In this document: positions 9,891-21,542 of the stretch, one piece after another
How positions within the stretch are numbered: position 1 is the first letter of the stretch
How the letters are laid out: the number at the start of each line of letters is the position of its first letter
Source: a candidate division SR1 bacterium
GTDB taxonomy: Bacteria > Patescibacteriota > Gracilibacteria > Absconditabacterales > Absconditicoccaceae
DNA: 64,000 nucleotides
NCBI GenBank assembly: GCA_026397515.1
Contig: JAPLUU010000006.1
Location: forward strand, 1-64,000
Direction: 5' to 3'
Program-made: the position numbers and the translations under genes
The notes under the pieces: model-generated
The model's input: the letters and a program-made list of their open reading frames with translations, nothing else
Told to the model about the DNA's origin: nothing
Databases searched by the model: none

Positions 9891-10520
9891 ATGAGTAAAA
9901 ATATGACAAACATATACATCGTTAGACACGGACAAAACGAAGACAATGCTAATGGGATTCTCAATGGACATCGTGATTTACCACTCACCCAGCTAGGAAT
10001 CGATCAAGCAAAAGAGGTAGCACAATCAATCAAAGAATCAAACATACATATCGATAAAGCATATAGCTCACCATTACAAAGAGCATATATTACCGGAAAG
10101 ATAATCACTGATAATTTAGGGATAGATGCTCCTGAAAAAATGGATATATTGATTGAACGCGATTTTGGAATTATGACAGGAAAGCCAATGAAAGATATTG
10201 AAATACTCTGTTCACCAAACATAATAAAAGCAGATATTGTTACCTATTTTCTTTCGCCAGAATGAGCAGAGATATTTCCCCAATTGATTGAGAGAGCAAA
10301 AAAAGCTTTAGCATATATAGAAAAAAAGCATAACAACGAAAATATACTCATAGCTACTCATGGTGATTTTGGAAAAATGCTCTATGCTACATATTATAAT
10401 TTGGATCGAAAAGAAGTTTTAGTTAAATTCCATTTCGGTAATTCAGAAGTACTCTTACTTTCACCAGAAAACACAGCAGACCAAGCACATATATTTCACA
10501 CAAAGCAATATAATCATTAA
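9891..10520 (+). CDS. Histidine phosphatase family protein
   Basis: A 209-aa phosphoglycerate-mutase-like phosphatase. The catalytic RHG (RHGQNEDN, residues 11-13), GHRDLPLTQLG, SPLQRAY, the acid region ERDFGIMTG and the second catalytic His in IATHGDFGKML are all present. Such proteins remove phosphate from small metabolites or nucleotides through a phosphohistidine intermediate; the substrate here is unknown. Start at ATG 9891, with another in-frame ATG at 9903. It sits 14 bp after proS, likely cotranscribed, and ends at a strong terminator. Two domains of the same fold lie inside the nearby IleRS. Its last 170 bp plus the terminator are duplicated at 17882-18083. Confidence 0.88.
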
Positions 10521-10523
10521 AAG

Positions 10524-10547
10524 AAAAAAGCCCTTCCGGGCTTTTTT
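10524..10547. terminator. Terminator shared by the phosphatase gene and the convergent SLH gene
   Basis: An AAAAAAGCCC / GGGCTTTTTT hairpin with a TTCC loop works in both orientations. An almost identical copy lies at 18057-18083. Confidence 0.85.
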
Positions 10548-10612
10548 ACAAAGACATAACTATCTTCCAAAGAGTAAAGATCTAAGCATTATCAATAATG
10601 TTTAGAAAAAAA

Positions 10613-11920
10613 TTATTCCTGTGGATTTGCTATTCTATAAAACATAATCATCACGTTTTGTCTTTTTTCAAACATGAAAGGAGTATCTATTTTTTTCATA
10701 ATACCATTTTCTTTAAGAGCGTTAAGATGAGCTTCGTACCATTGGCCAGCTTGTCAGTTATAAGCTTCTCATCGAAGCAGTCTCGAAAGCATAGTACCAA
10801 ATTGTGCTCTAGTTAGAATCACGTCAGGAGAAAATGTAGAATTTGCATTTCACTTGCTATCCAATCACATGATACCAAGCTGGCAAGCAATCTTAGCATA
10901 ACGCTGATATTCAGTAGTCTCATCATTCATATCTAGGAAATTACATTTTTTCTTGGGATCGGGATTTTTTCCTAAGACATTAATAGCAAATTGCGAAATC
11001 ATTTTGGCTATATGTTTTCTAAGTACGAGTCACGAAGGATTTGCTTTCTGTATAGGACATTGCGTCGTGATTCCCATGTTATAAGAGTAACTAAATGCCT
11101 GAGTCACTTCTGCAGAATAAGGAGAATTAGTGACTGGACACGCTGCCTGCAAAGCAGGAGTATCTAGAATTTCTGGTTTATCTACCATGATACCACTAGT
11201 GACTAAACCACTAAATGTAGGAATATCAATTATAGATCACGTTCCTCAACCTCATCATCAACCACCTCAACCTCATCATCAACCACCTCAACCTCATCAT
11301 CAACCACCTCAACCACTATTTCATCAATTATTTCATCAATTATTTCAAGTACCAGATTCTACGATAGTAAGTCATGAACCAAAGAGTGATGCGATACCAC
11401 CACGAGAATCAAATATGTGACCAAATGTCTGTCATCCAGCAAACAACATAGTTTGCAGATATGTAGGCAAATAAGAATTTTCAATAAAATTATAATTTAC
11501 TCATGCAATAATATAATATGGCTGTCATGATAAAGTATGTAGGATACTACCATAGATCGCTTGTGTCGTTCCTCCACAATAAAATATTCATCACTGCAGA
11601 GTAAGATTATTGTACGAAGTATTATATGCTTTGAGTAATGTGAGGCTATCTTGATCCAGTGGCCACAATCTCTGTCATCTAGCCGCATTATAATAATATC
11701 ATCTGATCTGCTGTGTACATGTTTTTGTAATTCCATTGAGAATAAGTGTCTCTGAGACAGGTACGGTATCTCTAAAAAATATAGTCCCACCAAATTGATT
11801 CCCATGATAAATAAAGTGTAATGCAGAGGTTGGTAATCCATCAAGAGAAAAATTACTAGCATAACTGGAGCCAAGAAATAATGATAACACAATAACTAGT
11901 AATAAAATTATTTTTCTCAT
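10613..11920 (-). CDS. Secreted SLH-like protein with a polyglycine linker
   Basis: A 435-aa exported protein. The signal peptide is MRKIILLLVIVLSLFLGSSYA. An N-terminal globular part of about 200 residues ends in Gly/Asn repeats, then 24 consecutive Gly at residues 203-226, of which 13 are UGA codons. After the linker, a Cys-containing region with two S-layer-homology-like repeats follows (YSAEVTQAFSYSYNMGIT..., and STFSPDVILTRAQFGTML...). SLH repeats typically hold proteins to the cell-wall polymer. The gene starts 9 bp after the stop of the giant fibre gene, so the two form an operon, and it ends at the bidirectional terminator. It probably anchors or assembles surface material. The function of the N-terminal part is unknown. 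Confidence 0.82.
11246..11314 (-). repeat. 21-bp tandem repeat encoding polyglycine, about 3.3 copies
   Basis: The period is seven codons. Read on the minus strand, each unit is a mixture of GGT and TGA codons only (pattern GGT GGT TGA TGA TGA GGT). The repeat therefore encodes nothing but Gly in code 25, while under the standard code it would be a cluster of stops. On the plus strand it appears as an artefactual Pro-Gln-His repeat ORF. Confidence 0.9.
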
Positions 11921-11929
11921 ACAAGATTT

Positions 11930-14900
11930 TTATTGGACATAAAGATATCATCATATAATCATGGTAAGTGGATTAGTTACCCATACTGGATTGACCGTTT
12001 TCATTTCTATAAAATCTCAAGGGACAACAGGAATATTCATTGCAGTATTTCTAAAGTTTCTTTCAGCGGTAGCCAAGCTAAGCGTCTGTATAAGATAATC
12101 TGTAGTATCGTTTTTACGAACATACATTGACCATGCCTCAGCAGTTCAGGCAGTACCAGCATACGTAGATATACTAGCAGCAGTAATAGTACCTGTAGTC
12201 GTAATATACACTCTTCTCGTGAGAGCAACAGTATTTGGTGCAGCAGGAATTTGTCCAAAATAATTAGCCACACTATCCGCAGGACTTGCGGTAAGTGCCT
12301 GGACATAAATAGTATAGGCTGCTCAAGCTTGATAACGAGTTCATGCAGAATTCTGTAGATTATCTACCGTAATGGTTCATTGGACTGTTTGATTACCAGA
12401 AAGTAACATATAAAGTCATAAATTTCCAGTAATATATCACATCATTCTATGATCTCATCGTCCATAGGCAGAATCTCGATTTGTTATTTTAGTATTAGTA
12501 ATACTAGCAGCTGGATGAATAGCAAATATAGGATCGCTTTCAATGAAGCTATTTGCAATCAGATCCCAGTCTCCTGTCATAGTTACTCATACCTTACTCT
12601 TGTTAGCTATAAACATATTTCCCGTAATCATATTCAGCCCATTAAAATTACCAGCCTTACGAACGACATAATAATATCAGTTCAATGGGCTACTAGGCAA
12701 AGCACCAGCAGAATAATCCCAGGTTCACTGATATGCCATACCAGAGACAGCAAAGAGTTTACTATCTACTTCTGTCTTTGTATAGTAACTTGTTTTCTGT
12801 GTGGTTCGCGTTGGATCACTTTCTGCAGTCAAGAATCATCTTGCATTTATTTGTGTAGTAGTAGAATAGTTGGCTTTTTCACTAGTTCGGATAGGATCAC
12901 TTTCTCCTGTATAATATCATGCACTTCGAACTCATCCAGCTCTAGTTTGGACCGCGAAGCTAGAACCATTGAGACCCATTCTCCACGATCCATTGGTAGT
13001 AGGATCTCAGAGATAATATCGATTGGTCGATGGAATTTCAGCATCTCCAGCAACATCTAGAGCAGATGTGGGAGGATTGTTATTTCATACAGTCAACCAT
13101 CCATTACTACTAAGTCACATTTTATAAGCCATAGCGCCTCATGCAAGTGAATATCCAAATTGCAACATAGAATTTGGTGGATTTCAGGTAATGGGAAGAT
13201 TTTCCATTATCCACTGAGAGGTATTGGTAGCAGAAGATCATGCATTCCACACATTACCATTGAGCATCAGTCTTGGAGACATTTGGACAGGAACCGCTAA
13301 AGTGGCTGCCTGTGCATTAGTATTGACTAGACCATCTGTGGAAACTGCTGCTATATTTGATCTCGTAGAAGTAATGGTTGATGAACCCACGATCGATGTA
13401 GCAGATACTGCAGCCATAGTAGTAGCACCAACAACAGTGAGAGTAGATCAAATACTAAGTGTTCATCAGATAATAGCTGATGGCCTTATGTTCACATAGT
13501 TAGTGAGTGTAGTCAATCATGCAGTAGTAGTGTTGTAATATGGTAATGGAGTATTACTAGGTGTAAGTGAAGCTCACCAAGCAGCATAAGCACCAGTACC
13601 AGAAACAATACGTACTATCTTAGTGGTATGTGCTGTAGTTAAATTCTGTGTCACCCAAAATCTCTTCCATTGAGTAGTGAGATTCACCACTTTATCAGAT
13701 CATACTTGAGCATTACTTTCTACTCTTATAATAACAGATCATGTAACTGATTGCATCTTTAATCGTACTGCAAATGTCCGATTTCCTACCACAGCATTAG
13801 TAACAGATTGTGCAATATTACTCGTAGCTAGGGTACCAGCTGGGATATTTTCAGCGGTTGCTGTACCCATAGGATCTTGAGCAGAGTTTGCTGTTACTGC
13901 TCATATATTTGTTTTGACCCAAGATGCATTATCAAAGACTTCTGACTGAAGAAGGTAGTTTTGATGCTGTCCAACAGAGAAGAATGGATTTTGAAAGTTA
14001 CCTTCAAGCATGGATGTTCATCCATCTCCAGCACCGACAGACAATCATAATCATAATTGGAAAGCCGTATCTCCATTTATTCTATTATTGACCGTATCTA
14101 TACTCAATACATTTGTTGTTTTATCTGCCTCATTAAACTGGATAGCGGTAGCGCTATCTGTGACAGGATAAAAAGCACCACTATCTGTTAACCTCACATT
14201 ACTATTATCTTGGATAATCTTACCATTAGTTCCATGAAATCTTACTAACGCATTATCGGCTGATGAATCAGGACCCGTAATAAACCCAGAGATAGCAGCA
14301 GCTGTTAAATAACCAGCAGAAGTATGGTCTCCTCGTCCATAAGCAGCATCCCAATTTATTATTTTACCTGTAGTAACATTGGCCGCAGAGCTAGCTAAAT
14401 AAATAGGATCAGACTCAGTATATCAGGTAAGATAATTTTGATTATCTATTTGTGACCTCGTATAATAATTGTGTGCTGCCGCACTCCAGACAGGATCAGT
14501 CTCAGTATAGGAGGTAATATATCCCATATCTCTATGATCTCCTCGCGAATATGCAGCATCCCAATGGGAAACATCTCCAGAAGTAATACCAGCTGCTTCA
14601 CTGATGGCAAAGAGTGGATCAGTTTCTGTCTTGAGATAACCTGCATCAGCATGATTACCTCGACCATAGGCAGCATTCCAATGTCATATAGTCAATGTGC
14701 TTATAGCATGAGCAGGGCTTGCCAAAAATATTGGATCTGTCTCTGGTTGGTCCATTTCTATGAGATTCCAATCACCGGTTTCTGTTGCGCCAGAGACTAC
14801 TCTTTTCGCTATTATTTGATCGGGAGCTTCCATATGTAATCCACTAAATTCTACTCCAGTCTCATTGGTAATGATATACATATCTCCTGTATTTACATCA

Positions 14901-17644
14901 GAAGGCAATACTCAGGTAGAGTAATCCCATCAGCCTTTATAGGTCATAGCACCAACGACACTAGCTATTTTTTCGTTCACCTGTGTGGCAGTATAATAAC
15001 TAGACGCAAGAGTAGTCCAGATAGGGTCGGTTTCACCAGTTAAATATCCAATGAGTGAAACTGCAGTAATATATGGGTTACCAGACCCATCATAGATGGT
15101 ATGACCAGAAGTTACGTTAATATTTCCACTAACCGTCAATGCTTGTGTAGGGGAAGATGTACCGATACCAACACGTCAGTTATTTTTGATAATCATTCTT
15201 TCCAATGGTTCTGTTGTACCATCAAGAGAAGTACTAAATGATATCTTTCCCGGCATATCCAAGACATCGGGCGCCCCATCCACACCAAAAGTAATCCCAG
15301 CGGCCTGTCTAAATGTTCCACCATCATATCAAAATCCATATATTCCTCATAAAATATCCGTATTACTCACAGACAATTTATCACTCACTGTTCATTTAGA
15401 TTTAGCGAATACAATACTCATTTTTTCATCAGCGACTGGATCTGCTAGATAGTGAACCGTCGTATATTGATCATTATCATTAGATACTACCTCCATTTTA
15501 GTATCCGCTATGCCAGGAAGTTTTCCCATCTCATACTTTGTAGTCAATTCAGGGGGTAACAATCAGACTCTACTATTACTATCTATCGTAAACATTGGAC
15601 TTACATCACCAGCACCAGCGTAGAGAGAAAACCTATTGACTCCAAGATTGGTCATCAGTTTTGCTGTTGGAGCATTACCTGCAAGAGAAGATAACGATAG
15701 TTTAATCCAGTATAAATTATGTCCATTAATAGTTCTTTTTTCCCACGTAGGTTTCATAGATTCAATAGTCCAACCAATGTTTCCATCTTGTTTAAATTTA
15801 TCTGTCTTGTCTGTCAATCAAACAGCGTCTCACCATCCTCATCAAGTTTTGGAATATTTTACTTGTAAAGTTCCAGGTGTTCAGGCAGGAGTCTCTATAT
15901 CTATATAAATTGATCTTCGAGGATATTCCTTACCACATAAAAAAGCATCTCCTGGTCAATTAACGAGTACAAAAGGATCTCAAGCAGAAGTATAAGCATT
16001 AGCAGTTTCATCATAATAAGTATCACCATCATATCTTGCTGCATAATCAAAATATTGTGGATAGAGAGTGAAAGCATCTAATGGCGTAGTACTTCATAAA
16101 AGTGTAGGATTATTAATACCGACTCTACCTGCGGCAGAGATAGTTATAACATCCCTTTTGGAGTTTCCATTTGCAAAATATAATTTGTCTCCATCTTCAC
16201 CACTAGCAGTATACATCGCCCATTTATAATCCTCACTAGTAGATCATCCTCAAATTTGAAATCATTTCTCTACAGTATCGGGCCCATCAATAGTAATATA
16301 ATTAGAATAGAAATCATCGGTATTGGCAGACCGCACATACAGAGGATATGTTTCATTAACTCCTCATATGTTGAGATATTTATTGATAAAAACATTACCC
16401 GTATTGGTATTGATAATATCAGATCAATGTTTGGTCCATGAAACATTAGCAGTAGTAATATATCCAGATGGATTAGTAATCGGATAATAATCGCCACTAT
16501 GAGCAAGGAATTCAGGATCCGTTTCCGTATATCAGGTCAAAAAATTAAATGCATTAATCTGAGATTTCGTATAGTATCTATCATCATGCGTATGGTTTGC
16601 AAAGTCCAAACCACTCAGCAAACTATCTACTTGAAACGTAGTATAATAATTTGATTTATCGCTAAGCCAAGTAGGATCAGTTTCTACAAAATTAGTCAAA
16701 TATCACTTTGCATCTATTTCACCTGTAGTATAATAATTATTTTTTTCTGCATTCCACATCGGATCTGTTTCGCTATAATTGGTTAAATACCCTTTCGCAT
16801 TTATCTCGTTAATCGTGTAGTAGTTACTTTTTTCCGTGTTTCGGATCGGATCTGTTTCTGTCTTGAGATACCCAGCAAGAGAATGATCACCTCGCGAATA
16901 TGACGTATCCCAATGAGAAAGCTGAGTAGAACTAATACCTGCAGCGACACTCGCAGCAAAGACCGGATCTACTTCTGGATTATTTACATTTCTGATCACA
17001 TCTCGATCATTCATTGATGTCACACCAGAAAGATTCCTGTTAGCGATAATCATATCTCAAGCATACAAGACAAGTCAATTGAAATCTCACGAGACAGAGA
17101 TCTTATAGAAATCTCCAAGAATAATATCCATGGGCAAGTCTCCCGTAGAATATTCCCAGACTCCTTTGTAAGTCAGACCTCAAGCAAAACCAGCCAGTAG
17201 ATTATCCACGTCCGTTTTAGTATAATAAGCTAATTTATCTATATTCCAAACTGGATCAGTCTCTCCTGTTAGATATCACATAGCTCTATGATCACCTCGC
17301 AAATATGCAGTATTTCGATTATAAATTTGATTACTCGTAATGCCTGCGGCGACACTTGCAGAAAATATTGGATCACTTTCAGACGTGATGAAGGAGTGGC
17401 CTAAACCATTTTTAAGTGGCGCATAGACAACTACATTTCCTCCAGAGTTAATATCCATAATTGGAGTTCCTGTATCATTTCCATCGCTAGTAACGAGGAT
17501 CCTTTGGATCACTTGCAAAGCACTAGAGATACTATCTGGGATCGTAATACTAGCATTGGTAAAAAATCCAACAAGGAAAAAAGAGGGAACAAGTACTAAT
17601 AACAGATATTTTAATGAGGAGATTCTGTTCTTTTTTGATAACAT
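11930..17644 (-). CDS. Giant fibre-like repeat surface protein
   Basis: A 1904-aa protein in one frame with UGA as Gly. It starts with a basic N-terminus and one hydrophobic segment (LLLVLVPSFFLVGFF), a signal anchor or signal peptide. The body carries at least fifteen copies of an ETDPxW/F motif, usually as GYLT..TETDP.W...K.NYYT..Q.D, and several copies of HWDAAYSRGDH..AGYL. These are hallmarks of phage-tail-fibre-like adhesins also found in bacterial surface proteins. The last 120 residues (ALTASPADS..., YAGTAGTAEAWSMYVRKND, GDFIEMKTVNP) resemble a phage-type receptor-binding head. No S74 endosialidase chaperone motif was seen. It is probably trimeric and involved in attachment to a host or surface (inference). 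It is cotranscribed with the SLH-like gene. Confidence 0.85.
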
Positions 17645-17881
17645 AACACAGAGACAATGAATAAAGTCGTTCTCTATAAGTATACTCAGTCATACCTTAT
17701 ATATCAAAAAGGGGCAAAAAAGATGAATATCAAGCCAACCAAAAAAATATAAAACAATTAAAATAGCAGTCAAAGAAATAAATTATGATATAATATAGAA
17801 TAGAATTTACAATGACCTTGCCTATATTCCAAAAAACAAGAATTAACTATTTTTCAGTCCTTCAATATTTTTCAAATAAAA
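17645..17881. other. Intergenic region upstream of the fibre gene
   Basis: AT-rich sequence with no convincing gene. It should hold the promoter of the minus-strand fibre operon. A TATAAT-like sequence (gatataatat) lies near 17789 on the plus strand. A 24-codon frame from about 17811 is not supported by any feature. Confidence 0.3.
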
Positions 17882-18055
17882 CATAGCTACACATGGTGAT
17901 TTTGGAAAAATGTTATATGCTGCATAGTATAATTTAGATCGAAAAGAAGTTTTAGTTAAATTTCATTTCGGCAATTCAGAAGTACTCTTACTTTCACCAG
18001 AAACAACAGCAGACCAAGTACATATATTTCACACGAAGCAATATAATCACTAATA
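17882..18055 (+). pseudogene. Duplicated 3' end of the histidine phosphatase gene
   Basis: From 'catagctac' to the TAA this matches the last 58 codons of the gene at 9891-10520 (IATHGDFGKMLYA...HTKQYNH) with a small number of substitutions. There is no start, and a TAG replaces a Tyr codon, so it cannot be expressed as protein. The copy continues into the same terminator hairpin. Confidence 0.88.
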
Positions 18056-18056
18056 T

Positions 18057-18083
18057 AAAAAAGCCCTTCCGGGCTTTTTTTTG
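18057..18083. terminator. Bidirectional terminator, copy of the one at 10524
   Basis: The AAAAAAGCCC / GGGCTTTTTTTT hairpin with a TTCC loop lies 15 bp after the minus-strand typA stop and can terminate it. It came along with the pseudogene fragment. Confidence 0.8.
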
Positions 18084-18098
18084 AAATAGTTTATAGTC

Positions 18099-19910
18099 TT
18101 ATTTTTTTACTCCATTCTTTTTTCTATCTGAGTCCGTAAGAAATACTTTTCTTAGTCTGATATTTTTTGGTGTAATCTCTACATATTCATCAGTACTGAT
18201 ATATGCCAATGAATCTTCAAGCGTCAATGGAATAATTGGTTCCAATCGCATAGATTCATCATTTCCACTTTCTCTGACATTGGTCTGTTGTTTATTCTTG
18301 GTAAGATTAACTGTCATATCACCTGGTTTTGCACTTTCTCACACAATCATACCTTCATACATAGCTGCTTGTGGTAAAATGAATATTTTTCCTCTTTCTT
18401 GCAACTTCCAGATACTATATTTCATACATTTTCCATTTTCTATACTAATCATAGAACCAGTTGTTCTTTTTGGAATATCTCCTCTATATTCTCCATAGTG
18501 AGAAAATGAACTGTACATGATTCATTCACCCTTGGTCACCAAAACAAAACTTCATCTGAATCAGAGCAATCCTCTTGTCGGTACTTCAAATTCCAAGGTA
18601 CTAATTCCATTTACCGTAAACATATTTGTCATTTGTCATTTTTTCTTTGCGATCATATCTATAACCGTACCAGAAAGTTTTTCATCAACATTGATAACTA
18701 CATGTTCTATTGGTTCCATTTTTTTACCATCTATTTGCTTGAAAATTACTTGTGGTGCAGAAACTTGAAGTTCAAATCCTTCTCTTCTCATCGTTTCGAT
18801 AAGCACAGATAAGTGAAGTTCTCCTCTACCAGAAACCGCAAATCTATTTCCTCATTTTTCAAAATCTATTTCCAAACCTACATTTGTTTGTAATTCTTTG
18901 TGGAGTCTCTCTTGAATATTTTTTGACGTAACGAGTTTTCATTCTTTACCAGCAAACGGCGAGTCATTTACCAAAAAATCCATCGTCAATGTCGGTGCAT
19001 CTACTTTGATTGGTGGGAAGGGTTCACATCATTCTATACCTATAGTTTCCCCTACATATATATTTGGGATACCAGCAATAGTAACGATATCACCACAAAG
19101 TCATGTTTTAGTTTCCACTCTAGAGATTCCAAGTGTTGTAAATATTTTTGTTATTTTTCCTTTTCTTTTGATTCCATCATTATCAAAAACTACAACTTCT
19201 TGTCATTGATTTACTGTTCATTCATATACTCTTCCGATTCCAAGTCTTCCGATAAAATCATCATATCCTAAGTTAGCAACTTGCATGCGAAAAAGTTTGT
19301 CAGAATAATCTGGTGCAGGTTGTACTGCTTTTTCTATCAAATCAAATATAGGGAATATATTTCCATGTTCTTTTGCATCTTCAAAATCCTTCATATCATC
19401 AAACGCATATCCTCCCTTTGCACTACAATAAATAATAGGAAAATCTGCTTGTATATCAGTAGCTCCAAGTACAAAAAACAAATCAAATAACTGGTTGATT
19501 ACCCATACTGGTCTCGCAGTCTCTTTATCGATTTTATTGATAACAACGATAGGATTAAGTCCAAGTTCCAAAGATTTTTTAAGTACGAATTTAGTTTGTG
19601 GCATCGGTCATTCATATGCATCGACAAGAAGCAATACACTATCAACCATTTTCAACACCCTTTCTACTTCACTTCAGAAGTCAGCATGTCATGGAGTATC
19701 AATAATATTGATTACATCTCCCTTATAATTGACGGACGTGTTTTTGGAATAGATGGTGATTCCTCTTTCTCTTTCTTGGTCATTACTGTCCATGATAAGA
19801 TTCTGATCTTCTGCTAATTTCATCGTACCAGACTGAGTAAGTAATTGATCTACTAAACTCGTCTTTCCATGATCTACATGGGCAATGATAGCGATATTTC
19901 TGATTTTCAT
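18099..19910 (-). CDS. typA: Translational GTPase TypA/BipA
   Basis: A 603-aa ribosome-associated GTPase of the EF-G family, involved in ribosome assembly and stress or cold adaptation. G1 is [16 protein letters not shown]2 is ERERGITI, G3 is DTPGHADFG (Gly as UGA), G4 is [10 protein letters not shown], and G5 is near the CSAKGGYA block. Domain II, the EF-G-like C-terminal domains ([42 protein letters not shown]) and the BipA-specific tail ([12 protein letters not shown]...) follow in order. Length is normal. The ORF breaks at several UGA codons under the standard code. It is transcribed alone, towards the pseudogene terminator. Confidence 0.96.
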
Positions 19911-20097
19911 AGGTATAGAGTAAATTTAAAAAAAAGCCTTTTTACAAAGCTTTGCTTAGAAAGCATATTTTGATTACTATATCTATACTCTTTTCCTAGA
20001 AAATTGCAATGTAGTTTTATATTTCAGTCTACAGAATATATACTTGACATTTATATATATATATAAATAAAAGATTGTATAACAAAAATTCAAAAAT

Positions 20098-20499
20098 ATG
20101 AATGCCTACTTATTTGCTGCAAACTGTATGTTCATATTACATATAGCTGTAATCATTTTTTTTCTCTGGGGAATAATATTTATAATATGTGCAAACCAGA
20201 AACAGAAAAAAAAATACAAAAAATTATTAATCATCCATCGTATTATGACAATATTTCTGATACCGGTACAAATTATTTGTTGTGGATGTCCTCTTACAGC
20301 CATAGAGCAACAACTCAGACTATTAGCAGATCCTTCTCAAACAGAAATGTTTATAAATGGTGGTTTTATTGTAACATTATGTAAAAACTATCTACATTTC
20401 CAAATTACGGAAACAATCGTAACATTGGTTACACTGCTATTAATCATGTTGGGCTCTGGATCATTATTTGTATGGAAAAACCCAACGATGCAATATTAA
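20098..20499 (+). CDS. DUF2784-like membrane protein
   Basis: A 133-aa protein with three to four hydrophobic segments and a central CGCPLTAIEQQLR motif that resembles the CPLT-xxE-xxLR signature of DUF2784 proteins (recognised by eye). The function of that family is unknown. The gene contains no UGA codon, although it has only a handful of Gly. It starts after a TTGACA-containing AT-rich region (20044) and is followed at once by a bidirectional terminator. It faces the sortase gene. Confidence 0.65.
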   Translation: MNAYLFAANCMFILHIAVIIFFLWGIIFIICANQKQKKKYKKLLIIHRIMTIFLIPVQIICCGCPLTAIEQQLRLLADPSQTEMFINGGFIVTLCKNYLHFQITETIVTLVTLLLIMLGSGSLFVWKNPTMQY

Positions 20500-20504
20500 A
20501 AAAT

Positions 20505-20536
20505 AACTGTCCGTTTTTTACGGACAGTTTTTTTAT
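20505..20536. terminator. Bidirectional terminator between the DUF2784 and sortase genes
   Basis: The inverted repeat aactgtccg / cggacagtt with T-rich and A-rich flanks serves both convergent genes. Confidence 0.85.
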
Positions 20537-20545
20537 ATATAAAAA

Positions 20546-21376
20546 TTACTTAGTAATGAGCTTAGCCACAACCATAATTCTTTTATTATCTGTACCAAGT
20601 GGATAACATCACATCAAAGTAACATAACTACCACCAGCATTTTGATAGGTCATATATTGTGCAGCGACTTGTTTCGGATTTACGATGAAGAGGTCAATAA
20701 CCTTATATTCGAAGAGTTTACCTTGTCGTAATATCTGGATTAATGTACTATCTTTGAGTTTTGGAAGATCTTTAAAAATAGTTCCATACGGATTTGTTTT
20801 CCAAACTACATAACTGGTATGACCAAATAGCAAGGTATTGCCTTCTTCTCAAGGAGCTGGAGTTGTCGGATATTTTACAATTCATTCTTCAAGTTCTTTA
20901 TCAAAATCTGCTGCTGCAAAATCTACAGGCGCCATATTTTCATTGGTAACAATAGGTACATCAAGTCCCAATGATGGAATAATAATTCTATCAACGGGGG
21001 GAACGGTATTAAATGAAAAATTATAATCCATCAGATGAGATTGAAGAATTTCTTCCGTAGAGGGAGTTAAGGTATTTGCATCAGTAGTCTGTTGATAGTT
21101 TTTGAGTAATCATTGGATTTCTATATCATTTTTTTGTGCAGTATCGACAATACTAGAGATATTACCATCTTCAGAAACGATAGATGTACTGATAGGTGCT
21201 ACAGGATGTATTTCATTTGCAAATAATCCAATAAAATTATAAGCAAATAAGTTGAAATTGGTAAATATAAGAATGATAACAAACACGGCACCGAAAAAAA
21301 TACCGAAAGTTTTCATCTCACGGAAAAATGAACGCTTTTGTGGGTGATCAATATAATGTTCGTGTATTCAATACAT
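20546..21376 (-). CDS. Sortase family transpeptidase
   Basis: Sortases attach exported proteins to the wall or to each other through a Cys transpeptidase. The 276-aa product has a cytoplasmic N-terminus, one transmembrane helix (FGIFFGAVFVIILIFTNF), a linker, and the catalytic domain with RIIIPSLGLDVPIV, LFGHTSY (His), YVTLMGCYPLGTDNKR (Cys and Arg, where the Gly before Cys is UGA) and a final MVVAKLITK. The start at ATG 21376 is preferred over 21316 because it follows an AAGG sequence and gives a normal cytoplasmic tail, reading through one UGA. Substrates are unknown; the exported proteins in this window are candidates, though I see no clear LPXTG-type tail in them. Confidence 0.88.
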
Positions 21377-21542
21377 ACCTTATAACAATGTTAAGTGCTA
21401 AATTCTAAATACTAAGTAATAATTTCAAATTACAATACCATTATATCCCTAAATCTCTGAAACACCAAAAAATCCAGATAAGAATTGCCAGTATAGATTG
21501 ACTTTTATGTAAAAATAAGTATAAAATAGAAAAATAAAAAAA

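Noticed and set aside
11246-11314. CRISPR array or minisatellite of unknown function
   Set aside because: The unit is 21 bp, without spacers, and fully explained as in-frame Gly codons.
11130-11420. Plus-strand ORF with Pro-Gln-Pro-His-His-Gln repeats
   Set aside because: It is antisense to the polyglycine tract of the SLH-like gene. The repeat belongs to the minus-strand codons GGT and TGA.
12449-13060. 203-aa plus-strand ORF inside the fibre gene region
   Set aside because: It is Ser/Ile/Cys-rich with no motif, and lies fully antisense to the continuous 1904-codon minus-strand frame.
20040-20097. Consensus promoter with TTGACA at 20044
   Set aside because: No -10 element at 16-18 bp spacing is convincing in the alternating AT run, so it is mentioned only in passing.
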